Below, piece by piece: positions 48,081-58,670 of a stretch of DNA of 64,000 nt. Numbering within the stretch: the stretch's first letter is position 1; each line of letters starts with the position of its first letter. The notes beneath the pieces are model-generated. The model was given only the letters and a program-made list of their open reading frames with translations, was not told where the DNA came from and searched no databases. This stretch comes from Sphagnum magellanicum. Taxonomy: Eukaryota; Streptophyta; Sphagnopsida; Sphagnales; Sphagnaceae. A program made the translations under genes and the position numbers. The DNA lies in contig CM038919.1 in the NCBI GenBank assembly GCA_021904315.1, positions 8,804,001-8,868,000 on the forward strand. The letters are read 5' to 3'.

Positions 48081-49913
48081 AACAAAAGGTGCACGTCAAA
48101 TACACTAAGAAATTTCTCCGAGTGATTTCTAGGTTCAAAATGGGAGGAGAGACCAACACAATCAACAAAGTGATTGTCCCATCACCAGTTCATCGAGAGC
48201 ACAGGTTCTCAGAGCGACAGGGCTCAAGAAGCATCACAATGGCAGGGCATATAAGGGAACAACACCCTTATGAACTTTGCGGGGTGTAAGTGCTCCTCCT
48301 GAGCAATTTGGAGCCCACTTGTAGTTATACCTGCAGACACACAATTGCATTAAACCTATTATTCATGCACTAGTAGTAGTACATGCAAGTAGTCCCATAG
48401 AGTACCCATTCCAGAGAAAATAGTACAGTTCCACAACATAATATACCATATTATTTGTACTCAAAATGTCTAATGGATGAATTTTTGCCCATCTTTCCTT
48501 TGTTTTTTTGTAATGATTTTCACTCTTTGAGCTTTCAGAAACCAACCAACCAACCAGTGATTTTAACCATAGTTAAATTTCTCCTCCATGAAAGTCTAGG
48601 AAAAAAAAAATTAAAAAAATAAAAAATAAAAAAAAAGTATTTATGAGTGATGAAAAACAACATATATCTACCCTAATTGGTGGCTAGTCTGACCTGACAA
48701 AAACCCCAGAAGCTAAGGCCAGAGTGAACCTCTACCCACCAGCACACCATGCAGGATGGGATGATGATATGTGGACAGAGAAACATGATTGTGTTCTTGT
48801 CCTATCACTAACCATGGTGGTTAGCTATGTACTAACCATCCATGTGTATCTATCTACCTACCTAGTAGTCACCATCTGGCTTACCTACTTACCTACCTAT
48901 GTAGTAACCATGGTAGTAAAAGGCAAGAGTAAAGAATTTATCATTTACTCTATGTTTAGGGTATAAGTGGGTAAAGGTAGGGTAAATGGCAAAGATGTAT
49001 TGGAATATCACTACTTGATGCCAAACCCTAGAATTGAAGATGCAAGTATGATAAGTTTATGTAGTTTTTATTTTTTGGTCTCTCCTTGAACCTTTCTTTG
49101 AAAAAAAAAAAAAAGTGCCTAGATTTTCTAGAAAAAATGATTTAAAATGTTTCAAATCTCCGTATTATCTAATATTGACAAAACTTTTGGCACGAGGATT
49201 GCAATTGGTATATTATTACTATTCATTTGTTGATCAACATATTTATATTATGCCATAAAAACAAGTCTTTAACAAAAATGACTCTATAAACTATTTAAAT
49301 AGAGATCTTAGAGACAAGAGGATATGGTCAATGGCTTGTTGGGTTACTGGAAATTGCTTTAGCATACCTAATGCTGAACAAATTTAAAAAAATAAAATTC
49401 AATTAGATGTGGATGGTTGGTAGTAGTTAGTACATAACTAACCACCATGGTTAGCTATTGGATAGGAAAAATGTTTCCCCCCCCCCCTCCCCCCCCCCCC
49501 CCTTCCCACGAAGTTCCCAAAGAAATGAAGTTATAGAAAGAAGGTAAACAAATGTGGGGCCAAATCCAACTCTGCATTCTTTCTTTTGTAGTCTCTCTCC
49601 CTTTTTTTTTCTTTTTTCATTTTCTTTGGCCAGAACCAATAAATGAGTCATAATAATAGTAAGGGAGCTCCAGTTGCACTCCCTCCCAAAATTAGGGTTG
49701 TTTACTTAAGCTCCACCAGCTGGCCCTTATGGGCAAGTTTGGTTATTTCAACTCAAGTTTGATAGTGGCTTAGCTGTTTCCCCCACTATTTTCTGGCCTA
49801 TTTTTCAACCATGAATATGTGCTCTGCTGGTTTGCCCCCAATCTAAGCTTAAATCAAATCCCCTTGGCGGTATGTAAAAACTACTTGTAACCAATTTTAT
49901 GTTTTAATTTATT
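48081..49913. other. Intergenic with ACCT-rich minisatellite and C-run
   Basis: At about 48825-48915 the ACCT-rich minisatellite recurs (CTATGTACTAACCATCCATG, CTACCTACCTAGTAGTCACC). A C homopolymer with one T lies at 49477-49502. No gene is supported. Confidence 0.5.
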
Positions 49914-49947
49914 TTTAATTTAATTTAATTTAATTTAATTTAATTTG
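49914..49947 (+). repeat. (TTTAA)n pentanucleotide microsatellite
   Basis: About seven TTTAA units directly before the tandem repeat that follows. Confidence 0.9.
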
Positions 49948-49964
49948 GTAATTAAGGTTGTGTG

Positions 49965-50166
49965 ATCATCCATGAAAAGATTTGGCTATGAATGAATTGT
50001 GTCAATTTAAAAATAAAAATAAAATCATAGCATCTTTTCATAAATATTTGGCTATGAATAAATTATGACAATTAAAAACTAAAAAATCTAAGCATCTTTT
50101 CATAAAGATTTGGCTATGAGTAAATTATGACAATTAAAAAAAAAAAATCTAAGAATCTTTTCAGCC
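49965..50166 (+). repeat. Three tandem copies of a 60-65-bp unit
   Basis: Unit: CTTTTCATAAAGATTTGGCT, ATGAATAAATTATGACAATT, an A-rich spacer, then TCTAAGCAT. The AGATTTGGCTAT word links it to the dispersed hairpin family. Confidence 0.85.
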
Positions 50167-51239
50167 AGTGTTTTTTTTGTTTTTTTTTTGGACAAAAGGA
50201 TTGGGAAAGTTTTGTTTTTCAAGAGTAAATTCCACTGATTTTTTTAGTTTTAGGGGAAAAAAAATTGTCAAATTTTTTATCATCATAAAATGTACAGAAA
50301 ATCGCTACTGCAAAAGTGATATTAAAATCTGGTGGTTTTTCTGAATTTGTTTTTCCTAAACCTTGTGACCGAAAATCCCCCAAGAATATATATATTTTTG
50401 TTTTTTTTTTTCCAATTGGAAAAATTTCACCGCCCATTAAAAAATCAAGAAAAAAAAGACTTCTTCTAACTTAGGCTTATAGCATGCAGTTTTTCTCTCT
50501 TTTTTGGCTTTCTTTTTCAATTTTGTGATGTAGGTGAAGTGGTGATCATCCATCAGACTATTTAGCCATATCTGGCGATCAAAAAATAGGAAAGTAAAAG
50601 ACGTTAAGTATCCTTCAATTTTTCTTACTCACCTAGTGAAACCGATTATGGAAACTGGTGATTTAATTTTTTATCGAAAAATTTGGAAACTGAAAAACTA
50701 ACAATAAAATAAAATAAAATCCCACACCAAATTCCCCTCATTTTGAAATGAAAATTAAAAAATCGCCATTTGGGGAAAATTCACCACCCAACAAAAACAC
50801 ACACACACTGGCTACCACTGGTACAAAGGATTCTTGAAGGAAAATTCCCCCAAAAGTCGCCATATTTTAAGGGAGAAAAAAAGGTTGAAATGGCCAAATG
50901 TTTTTAAAATTTTTTACTTTTCTTGCTGACCTGCAGCAGCCAAAATTTGGCTAAGTCCTCTTGCAGCTGATTTGCCAGTCCACCTACCTTACAAAATTAA
51001 GAAATTTTTTCATAAAATTAATTAAAAAAAACTAACCAAAATTTTATAAATGATAATAAATATATAATAAATAATAAATAATATTAAAATATTTCTTTTA
51101 AACAAAAAAAAAAAAAAAACAGGCCAGCTTTTCACTGGACCCACCCAAAGCTCAGCAGTCACCTGCTGGCTGCTGGTACTTTACCGTGCTACTGCGGCTG
51201 TGCTCTTTGTTCCTTGCTGCATTATGATTACGCAGTTGC
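50167..51239. repeat. Repeat-derived region with two hairpin-family copies
   Basis: A forward copy lies at 50525-50625 (GTGATGTAGGTGAAGTGGTG, ACTATTTAGCCATATCTGGC) and a reverse copy at about 50915-50995 (AAAATTTGGCTAAGTCCTCT). No gene; the GATL promoter is expected in its right part. Confidence 0.6.
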
Positions 51240-52227
51240 AGCAGCAGCAGCAGTAGCAGCTGCTCCTCCCTGTAGCTTTTTTCTCTAGCTTGCTCTTGTC
51301 AAAACTTCGCGCTCGCTCGCTCGCTTGATTAATTGCTTGTACAGTGAAAACAATTGTGTTGTCGTGATACCACCACTCGTTCTTCGAAGTGTAGTAGTAG
51401 TAGTAGTAGTAGTAGTTGCTGTTGTTGTTGTAGTTGTAGAACAAAAACAACGACTTGGTGTGGTTGGAGAGATGAATGTTCAATGTCTGAGGTAAGTATG
51501 AGAGACTCGTGTAGCTGCTGCTGCTGCTGATCTTATGGGAAACTCGTGGCAATTTTTTTTTCAAGTTCAAGATTTATTTGGAGCGGGTCTGAAGAAGAAA
51601 CTTGGGAAGGTCGACATCGATGCTGTTGGAGTGGAGTTTATTATTGTAACCATTTCTTTTTTTGGTTAGTGTGGTGGAGGTGGAGGAGGAGGAGGAGGAA
51701 GAAGAGAAAAGCCGAGTAGAAGAATAAGAAGAAGAAGAAGAAGAAGGAGATGAGGAAGTCTAAAAGAGGTTTGGTTTTGATCTTGTGTTTGAATTCTCGA
51801 TAGGGAGGGAGGGCTTCGTCCATTCTGCAAAAACCTACGTCGATATTAGAAGTCGAGTCTGAGTTCAAGCCTGACGTCACTTCTGCAAAAACTTATGTCG
51901 ACATTAGACGCTCCAAGTTCGTCCATTTTGCGAAAACCGGCTATTTCGACACTAGAAGCCAAGTGTGAGTCCAAGTCCGTCCCATTTTGCAAAAACCTAC
52001 GTCGAAACTAGAAGCCAAGTGTGAGTCCAAGTTCGTCCATTCTGCAAAAGCCTAGCTAGCTACGTCGAGAGACAATTGTGTTGGCAGCTTCCACTGGAGG
52101 AAGCTGCTGGGATTGTGGAATGAGCTGACCATTGCGCGGAGAAAGAAAGAGAGAGAGACAGGAATTGGGAAGAGATAGAAGATATACTAGTAGTGGAAGA
52201 GTGTTGAGCCTTTTGTGGAGAATCGTC
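51240..52227 (+). promoter_or_regulatory. GATL promoter/leader region, repeat-rich
   Basis: The composition changes here to richer GC with CG dinucleotides. Microsatellites include (GCA)n near 51240, (GTA)n at 51391-51416 and GGA/GAA tracts at 51676-51755. A strong splice-donor-like GAG|GTAAGTATG occurs at 51491-51492, following an ATG at 51473, so a leader intron is possible. No clear TATA box was identified. Short open frames on the minus strand are by-products of the repeats. Confidence 0.45.
51817..52070 (+). repeat. Five tandem copies of a 45-58-bp unit in the GATL leader
   Basis: Units start at about 51817, 51875, 51920, 51978 and 52034. Each contains CGTCCATTCTGCAAAAACCT, ACGTCGA, an ACTAGAAGCCAAG block and TGTGAGTCCAAGTT; the second unit is shortened. 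The last ends about 160 bases before the GATL start codon. Confidence 0.88.
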
Positions 52228-53577
52228 ATGGTATTGCATTCGAGGAGGACGCGAGGTACAGCAACGATTTTGGACATGGCACTCATATGGGCACTGGTTG
52301 TGCAAGCTCTGTTTTCTTTGGCAACACTAGATTCAGCAGCAGCAGCAGCAGCAATGAGGAGTTACTCGCAATTTGAGGAGCAGGTAGAAGCCACCATCAC
52401 GTCCATGAGCTTGGGTGCAGCAGGAGGAGGAGGAGGAGGAGGAGAGCAACAACCAGCTGCAGCAGCAGCACATGAGTTTTCTTCAGAGGCGCAGAGCCTG
52501 AAGACGACGACGGCAGCGAAACCTCAGGAAACTTTGCCGTCATTCAGAGAAGCTCCAGCATTCAGGAACGACAATCAATGTGTGCAGTCTACTGCTGTGA
52601 ACAGGACAGCAGAAGGGATTTGCGACTCGAGCTCCGTTCACATCGCCATGACACTGGACATCGCGTACCTTCGAGGCTCCATGGCGGCTGTTTTCTCCAT
52701 CCTGAAGCACACAGGATGCCCTGAGAATGTGATCTTCCATTTTCTTGTAGGCGACAGGGATGATGATGATCAAAATGATCATGCTTCTTCTTCTTCTTCT
52801 TCTTCTTCAAAGCTGCTGCTGCGCTCTCTTATTGATTCCACTTTCCCGTTCCTCAGATTCAAGATCTACCACTTCAATGAAGCGTTGGTGAAGACGCGGA
52901 TCTCCGCATCCGTGAGACTGGCACTGGAGCATCCGCTGAACTATGCGAGGAGCTACTTGGCTGACATTCTAGAGCTCTGTGTGAAGAGAGTGATCTACTT
53001 GGATTCTGATCTCATTGTGGTAGACGACATTGTCAAGCTCTGGGGTACCAGACTAGGGTTTCGTGCCATTGGAGCTCCAGAGTATTGTCATGCCAATCTC
53101 ACCAAATACTTCACTGATTCCTTCTGGAACAACAAGGAGATGATCAAGATCTTCAATGGCAAGAAGCCTTGCTATTTCAACACAGGTGTCATGGTCATGA
53201 ATCTGGTGAAATGGAGGGAGCAAAACTACAGAGGTGCAATTGAGGATTGGATGATGACGCAGCAGGAGACAAGGATCTATGAGCTTGGTTCTCTTCCCCC
53301 CTTTCTTCTGGTGTTTGCTGGTGATGTCGAACCCATTGATCACAGATGGAATAAGCATGGGTTAGGTGGTGACAACCTCGAAGGCAGATGTAGACCTCTG
53401 CATCCGGGACCTGTCAGTCTTCTTCACTGGAGTGGGAAAGGGAAGCCTTGGATTCGGCTTGATGCGAGAAAGCCATGTCCTGTGGATAATCTTTGGGCTC
53501 CTTATGATCTACTCCTTCCCTCTTCTTCTGCTGCTGCATCCTCCTCCTTGTCCTTGTCCTCATCCTCATATTCATGA
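52228..53577 (+). CDS. Galacturonosyltransferase-like protein (GATL, GT8 family)
   Basis: A 449-residue GT8 glycosyltransferase of the plant GATL clade, a type II Golgi/ER enzyme implicated in pectin or xylan synthesis; the donor and acceptor cannot be told from sequence. Residues 14-36 form a hydrophobic signal anchor. The catalytic domain begins near 137 ([20 protein letters not shown]). It includes the metal-binding DxD at 259-261 ([11 protein letters not shown]), [14 protein letters not shown] (283-296), [11 protein letters not shown] (316-326), [12 protein letters not shown] (372-383) and the C-terminal HWSGKGKPW (400-408). The ATG at 52228 has a good context and opens into the anchor. 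The coding region is intronless, as in this clade. Usual members are about 350 residues; the excess is low-complexity sequence: Ala runs (37-42, 77-81), Gly (66-72), an Asp/Ser insert (178-194) inside the catalytic domain, and a Ser-rich tail (432-449). All key motifs are intact. The most related Arabidopsis group is GATL1/PARVUS-like; no finer assignment is made. Confidence 0.96.
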   Translation: MVLHSRRTRGTATILDMALIWALVVQALFSLATLDSAAAAAAMRSYSQFEEQVEATITSMSLGAAGGGGGGGEQQPAAAAAHEFSSEAQSLKTTTAAKPQETLPSFREAPAFRNDNQCVQSTAVNRTAEGICDSSSVHIAMTLDIAYLRGSMAAVFSILKHTGCPENVIFHFLVGDRDDDDQNDHASSSSSSSSKLLLRSLIDSTFPFLRFKIYHFNEALVKTRISASVRLALEHPLNYARSYLADILELCVKRVIYLDSDLIVVDDIVKLWGTRLGFRAIGAPEYCHANLTKYFTDSFWNNKEMIKIFNGKKPCYFNTGVMVMNLVKWREQNYRGAIEDWMMTQQETRIYELGSLPPFLLVFAGDVEPIDHRWNKHGLGGDNLEGRCRPLHPGPVSLLHWSGKGKPWIRLDARKPCPVDNLWAPYDLLLPSSSAAASSSLSLSSSSYS

Positions 53578-53801
53578 TGTTAAGAAGAACTCCACTTCTT
53601 TAGGAAGGAGGACCTCATCACGCCATTTTTAGCAATGAGTACGTAGACAACATTAGACCTCAGAAGATGATTTGTACATTACTTGTGGGGGTTTGGTTCT
53701 AGCAGCTCCTTCAATTTTAGTTAGTTCTAGCTATGGACTTGGGAAAGCTTCAGGAATTTAGAGGTTTTCTCAACCACCCAATTCATTTTACCAACACGTC
53801 C

Positions 53802-53832
53802 AATAAAGAAGGATCATAAGCCCTCCAATAAA
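53802..53832 (+). terminator. Poly(A) signals of the GATL gene
   Basis: AATAAA occurs at 53802-53807 and again at 53827-53832, about 225-255 bases after the stop codon. The inverted CCCTCCAATAAATAGAGGG surrounds the second. Confidence 0.6.
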
Positions 53833-53839
53833 TAGAGGG

Positions 53840-54800
53840 TTGAAGATGAATCTATTGTCCGAAGGTTGTTTGTTGTTCTTAGTTTTAAAGCAGGGCCAAT
53901 GCCTGCTGATTCAAACAAATTAGATAAAAAAACACAAGATTTAGAAGTCAAGGAGAGAACATGCAAGATTTAGAATTCGAGAGAAGAAGAGCTGTAACAA
54001 TTCCAGCTTGGGTTTAGGAATATCATGCCTAAAAGAATCTGTTTTTTGCAGTGCTGTTGCAGTGATTTTTGGATCTAACACATGAACAATGAAGCTGACA
54101 TGATGACCTTGTGCAAAAGTACTATGAGCACACTATGAGACTGGCTATTGAGACAGACTTCAGAATGTGATTCATTTAATTGAGTTGTAGCAATGGGTTC
54201 TCTTTGAGAGACAGATTTCTCTTTGTGCACTTGACAGGATGGAACTTACAGGTAAGTATTTGTCATGCCTGGCTTCTTTGTATTGTGTGCATCAGGAATG
54301 GTGTTGATATTACTATTGTATCTCTGGAGATTGCAGTGATGTGTACCTCTGGGCTGCCTTACAAAAATTTCTGATAGTCAATCGGAAACCAGTATGCTGC
54401 CCTTATTGAATACAGCCTACATACAGAGGAGTTTAGAAGAGATTTGGAGACATTCCTCTCTAATATTTACTCAATTAGATCTGGAGTGCCATGCAGAAAT
54501 CATGTTGAGGGCTCATCTTGTTGTTCCCACAAACAATGTCAGAATCTTGAGAACATTTTGTGCAGATTACAGTTTTAGGTCACTCTGGTACTGTGCATAC
54601 TCCTCTTGGCTCATTGTCAATGTAAGCTATCGTCCAACCTTGCAGAGAGTGAGCTAGCCCTCTCCAAACAAGGTTCCAACCATCTTTGGTAAATTTACAC
54701 ATAAACATTCGCTAAACCAATTGCTCAGTTCAATGGGGGAGAGATGCCTCTTGTTCATCCCTTAAGTTTTTTGACTCTCTATTTGCAAAAAGGTGTTGGA
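53840..54800. other. Intergenic downstream of GATL
   Basis: No coding region is supported. A consensus donor (ACAG|GTAAGTATT, 54248-54257) could belong to an unannotated non-coding transcript, but there is no partner evidence. Confidence 0.4.
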
Positions 54801-54801
54801 T

Positions 54802-54990
54802 TCTACTATAGGTTGGTGCTCAACACAATTCAAACTAACAAAAGTCACACACATAGAAACATGCACTACTATAGATCGGCACCCAACACAATTGAAACTA
54901 ACAAAGTCACACACATAGAAAACTGCACTACTATAGATTGGCACTCAACACAATTGAAACTAACAAAAGTCACGCACATAGAAACATGCA
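54802..54990 (+). repeat. 63-bp tandem repeat, three copies
   Basis: Unit: ACTACTATAGATTGGCACTC, AACACAATTGAAACTAACAA, AAGTCACACACATAGAAACA, TGC. Copies start at about 54802, 54865 and 54927. Open frames on both strands come from the repeat. Confidence 0.93.
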
Positions 54991-57900
54991 TGCAAATGAA
55001 CTCATTTGCAGCAACTACAGGAATCCAAGTCCAAAACACAAAATGGAAGACAATAACTTTGATGTCAAACTTGTATTTTGCCTTTGTGCTCTAGAATCTC
55101 ATAATGTCAAAAGGTGCCGTAGACACTCCAAACATCAAAACATTATTTACATTGAACTAGGTGCCAACAAATAATACATGCAATATTTAATGTTTTGCAA
55201 TAAATAGGGGACAAGCTCTTTGTTGAAATTTGGATATGAGTACAATTACTAATTGGATAGAGGAGTGCAAGTTGCAAGTATCAAAAGAACACTTTAATTG
55301 CTAGTTCATAATACATTTCATGACACCCTCTAGCTTCCCACCCAAATAGATTAAGACATGGCATGTAGACTACATACCAAACACAAACCAATTGCCATCA
55401 ATTTTATTTCCTCTCTCCAGGCTTTTTAGTCTTCCTCATTTCTGTGCTTATGAGGTACTACTGTGTTTGTACTTTGTACCTCCATTTGGACATAAATGGT
55501 GACAAATTTTTCATCAAGGTGAAAGCTTGGAAGTAGGTATATATGGTGGTGCCAAATACACTCAGGTTGAACAAGTCCTTTTCTATTACAAAATTTGAAT
55601 ATTCAACACAGATGGACAATGGGTACCTTTGAAAATCTTTAATACCACTCTGGTACTTGGTATTAGGTCCAAGGCTGATTTTTTTTTGCTTCATATATGG
55701 CAGGTATAAACCTGGTATTGATACTGCTATAAAGGCAGATATATATACATGGTATTATTACCTCAGTTCCCATACCAGATTTGTGATACCTGAATCAAGG
55801 TTGGTATTGCTTCATGTCATAACCCAACTGGTATGTTCTTCAATACCAATACTCATACCAAGTTACCAAGCATGTTTGTAGTGTGCTGTTCCCATATGAA
55901 ATATTTGTATATTCTTGCATTTAATGCCCACCAAGATTTGCCACATTACCTACATCAGACAATGCATGGTGCTGTCATCATATTGTGTAAATTGTAATAG
56001 GGTTATGTAGGGGATCTGGGGGAGAGTACATCTTTTGGCTGTCAAATTTGTTTAGTGTAGTACTATTGTGCACTTTCTCTCTGTTGCAAGCTGGATGTTG
56101 AAATGTTTTTTTTTAACACTGTTGCAGTTGCACAGCATTATTTCACATTGACCTAGAAGGATTCCATTGATTAGTTGTGTCTCATATTCATTAGTTATGG
56201 GGGGGGGGGCCCCAATGTTGAATTGATTGGGCCATTGCAAAGTGGTAATTTAATCAAGCTTTGGACACTCCCAAAATAGATAGTGTGCACTCTCCTCCTT
56301 TTGGAGCTGGTTATTCAAAGTTAGAAAGAGTAGAACTTAGGGCAAAAGGATATAAGATATATAGTGAGGTACTCTTGGGAACATGTTGGGGGAAGGTGGG
56401 GAAAACACTTTGGGAATATGTTGGGGAACATGTTTGGGAACCGATTGATGTTATCCTTAGGTGGGAACTGGGAACCTTCTTGTGAATTTTAAGTACCTAC
56501 CAACTGACTCGATGGCCAGAGTTAACCAACAACCCACCAGAACATGACCATGAGGGATAGACAGTGGGTGCACGGAAAACACATTTCCATTGGGTTGCAG
56601 TTCCCTACATAAGACCACTGTAGTTAAGCTCAGTTTCTGTTTTTTATTACCTACCTACTGACAACCCAATAGCCCTTACCTATGTACTTACCATCTCCAT
56701 GCATCTACATACCTAGTAACCACCTATTATCCTACCTACCTGCTTACCAACAGGAGGACCTATCCTTTACATGATAGGTTACCAAAGGTGAAACCGGCCA
56801 TCAATTCAGTTGGGGTTCATCTACAATTGAGTTGTAAAAACCCGAGTAATGTTGGAGGTAGCCTTACAAAGCATAATACTAGTATTCCGCTGGTGGGCAT
56901 ATCAAAAAACATAATGCCCATAGTCATGGGTTTTTACATGGGTAATGCCCATAGACATGGGCAATATGTTTTTTGAAATGCAATGCTATTGTCTTTAATT
57001 TTGTTTCCAGTGATACACAGATGGATGGTATCCACTGGGTATCATGTTAAATCCACCGGGTATCATGTGAAACCAATTTTTAAAAAAAATAAAAACTCTT
57101 GCGGTTTAGGGTTTTTATGCTGTGTAAAGCCCTCCCTCCCTCTTGGGCTTTACCCTACACATACATAACAGGCTTCCAATGCATGGTGAACTGGTGGTGT
57201 CTGTTGGTTCACTATGGCCCTACTTTAATTGGATATTTAGTTTGTTTCTCATGTGCTTTGAGCTTCTTACTTGTGGGTTCTCAATTGGAAGTGGGAAAAA
57301 AAAAAGAGAGTGCAATATTGACATTCCAGCTTGCAGATATGGTTACACTGACAACTGAACAGAAGGTGGCTCTTGCTTGTTGTCAGATGGCTACTACACA
57401 CACTAATCAATCAATGTGTTCTCTTATTTAGGGACCTTCTCTTGCAACATGGCCTCAATTCCTTTGGATCCATTTAACAACTCTCAAGATGAAAGATGAA
57501 AGCTTTCAAAGTCATCTCATCAGGGAGCCCCTATTTGTGTTTCTTTTAAAACATCAATGTTTCGCACTATGATGAACCCGATCACTAGTAGTAGTACTCT
57601 TTGGCTAGGTTGGTGGTGGCATGCTCGTGTTTCTTGTTTTTGCAATAAATGCTTCAACTATCATGGAGACTGTAACCTGATCATCTAGTTCTGGTAATTT
57701 GTTTGGTGGGTGGTGGTGTTGGAGGTGTCAGGCCGCACAGCATGTGCTGCTTAACTACTCTGCTTCACACATAGGTCTGGTATGCTTGTCTCATGGCTTG
57801 TCTCTTTTGAGAGTAAACTTAGTATTGAACAAGTGTTCGTTAGAAAGCTCATCAAGGAGGAAACTGGACTCTTGTATGTTGTCCAAGAAGAAGGAAATGG

Positions 57901-58384
57901 CCAGAGAAATTGAGAAATTTCCCTTAATTGCAGAATTCAAACTACAACATTTTCTCACATTTGTAAAACCCTCCCAAAGTTTTTATTAAATTTTTTTAAT
58001 GGGCTAAATTATCCCGTGCACAGCGGGCTCTGAACAGCAGGCTCATACACCAGCACACCCAATATTACAAAATCATGTACCTCCAAATTGATCCTTGCCG
58101 TTGAAACTCCCTCAATTGGAGGGTTGAGCTTTATGCTTGGTAAGTCCCTAGGAGCATGATTTTTCAGAAATGCAGGCCTGCCCTCACCTGACGCTTCAAG
58201 AAGCATGTTCTCATTTTTGGAAACCCTAGGGCATTACTTACCTCCAAAAACATGAAAGAGGTTAAATACCCCCTAACTATCTATGTCCGGGTGTGGATGC
58301 AACACCTTGCCCAATTTGATCATGGGGTTTGATTAGTATCTTGCAACAAAATTAAACAAAGTCAATACAAGATTGTGCTACTAG
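54991..58384. other. Intergenic with repeats
   Basis: Holds repeat R3 copy 2 (about 55695-55825: GGTATAAACCTGGTATTGAT, GGTTGGTATTGCTTCATGTC); the ACCT-rich minisatellite (56670-56760); a foldback at 56899-56978 (ATCAAAAAACATAATGCCCA with TGGGCAATATGTTTTTTGA); and a GGGTATCATGT duplication near 57040. Open frames at 56261-56485 and 57099-57431 have no domain. Confidence 0.5.
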
Positions 58385-58670
58385 ATATGGTGGGCAATAG
58401 GCTCTTAAAGTGTGTTCACACTTGGGTGTTAGGGACTCTAGTGTTGAGTCCCCTAACATCATGCTAGTCATTTAGGACTTAATCCTACTTACCATGAAAA
58501 TTTTATGTTAAGCTATAACATTCACTTACCATTAAGCTATCACCTATTTAACATTGTGTGCCACTTACAATGCCACCTAGATTTTTATTTAACACTGACT
58601 TAACATCAAGTGTGAATGCACCATTAGTGGGACTAGGTCTCACTCCCCTGATGTTGCAGGTTCAAACTCG
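58385..58670 (+). repeat. tRNA-like SINE remnant interrupted by a MITE
   Basis: Removing 58408-58626 rejoins ATGGTGGGCAATAGGCTCTTA to GTGGGACTAGGTCTCACTCC, CCTGATGTTGCAGGTTCAAA, CTC. This gives A-box-like TGGGCAATAGG and B-box-like GGTTCAAACTC at tRNA-like spacing. No complete tRNA fold or A-rich tail was established. Confidence 0.4.
58408..58623. mobile_element. MITE-like element, copy 2 (216 bp)
   Basis: Ends AAGTGTGTTCACACTTG and CAAGTGTGAATGCACCA form inverted repeats, and TTA flanks both sides (58405-58407, 58624-58626), the target preference of PIF/Harbinger elements. It is related throughout to 1095-1308. Confidence 0.85.

Noticed and set aside
51181..51880. Minus-strand open frames rich in Ser, Tyr and Phe upstream of GATL
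   Set aside because: They are translations of (GTA)n, (GCA)n and GGA/GAA microsatellites in the leader.
52132..52227. In-frame extension of GATL to a TTG at 52132
   Set aside because: The extension is Arg/Glu-rich and precedes the signal anchor; the ATG at 52228 has a good context and gives a normal type II topology.
57099..57431. 110-codon plus-strand frame
   Set aside because: No domain; overlaps another frame of similar quality and carries no gene signals.
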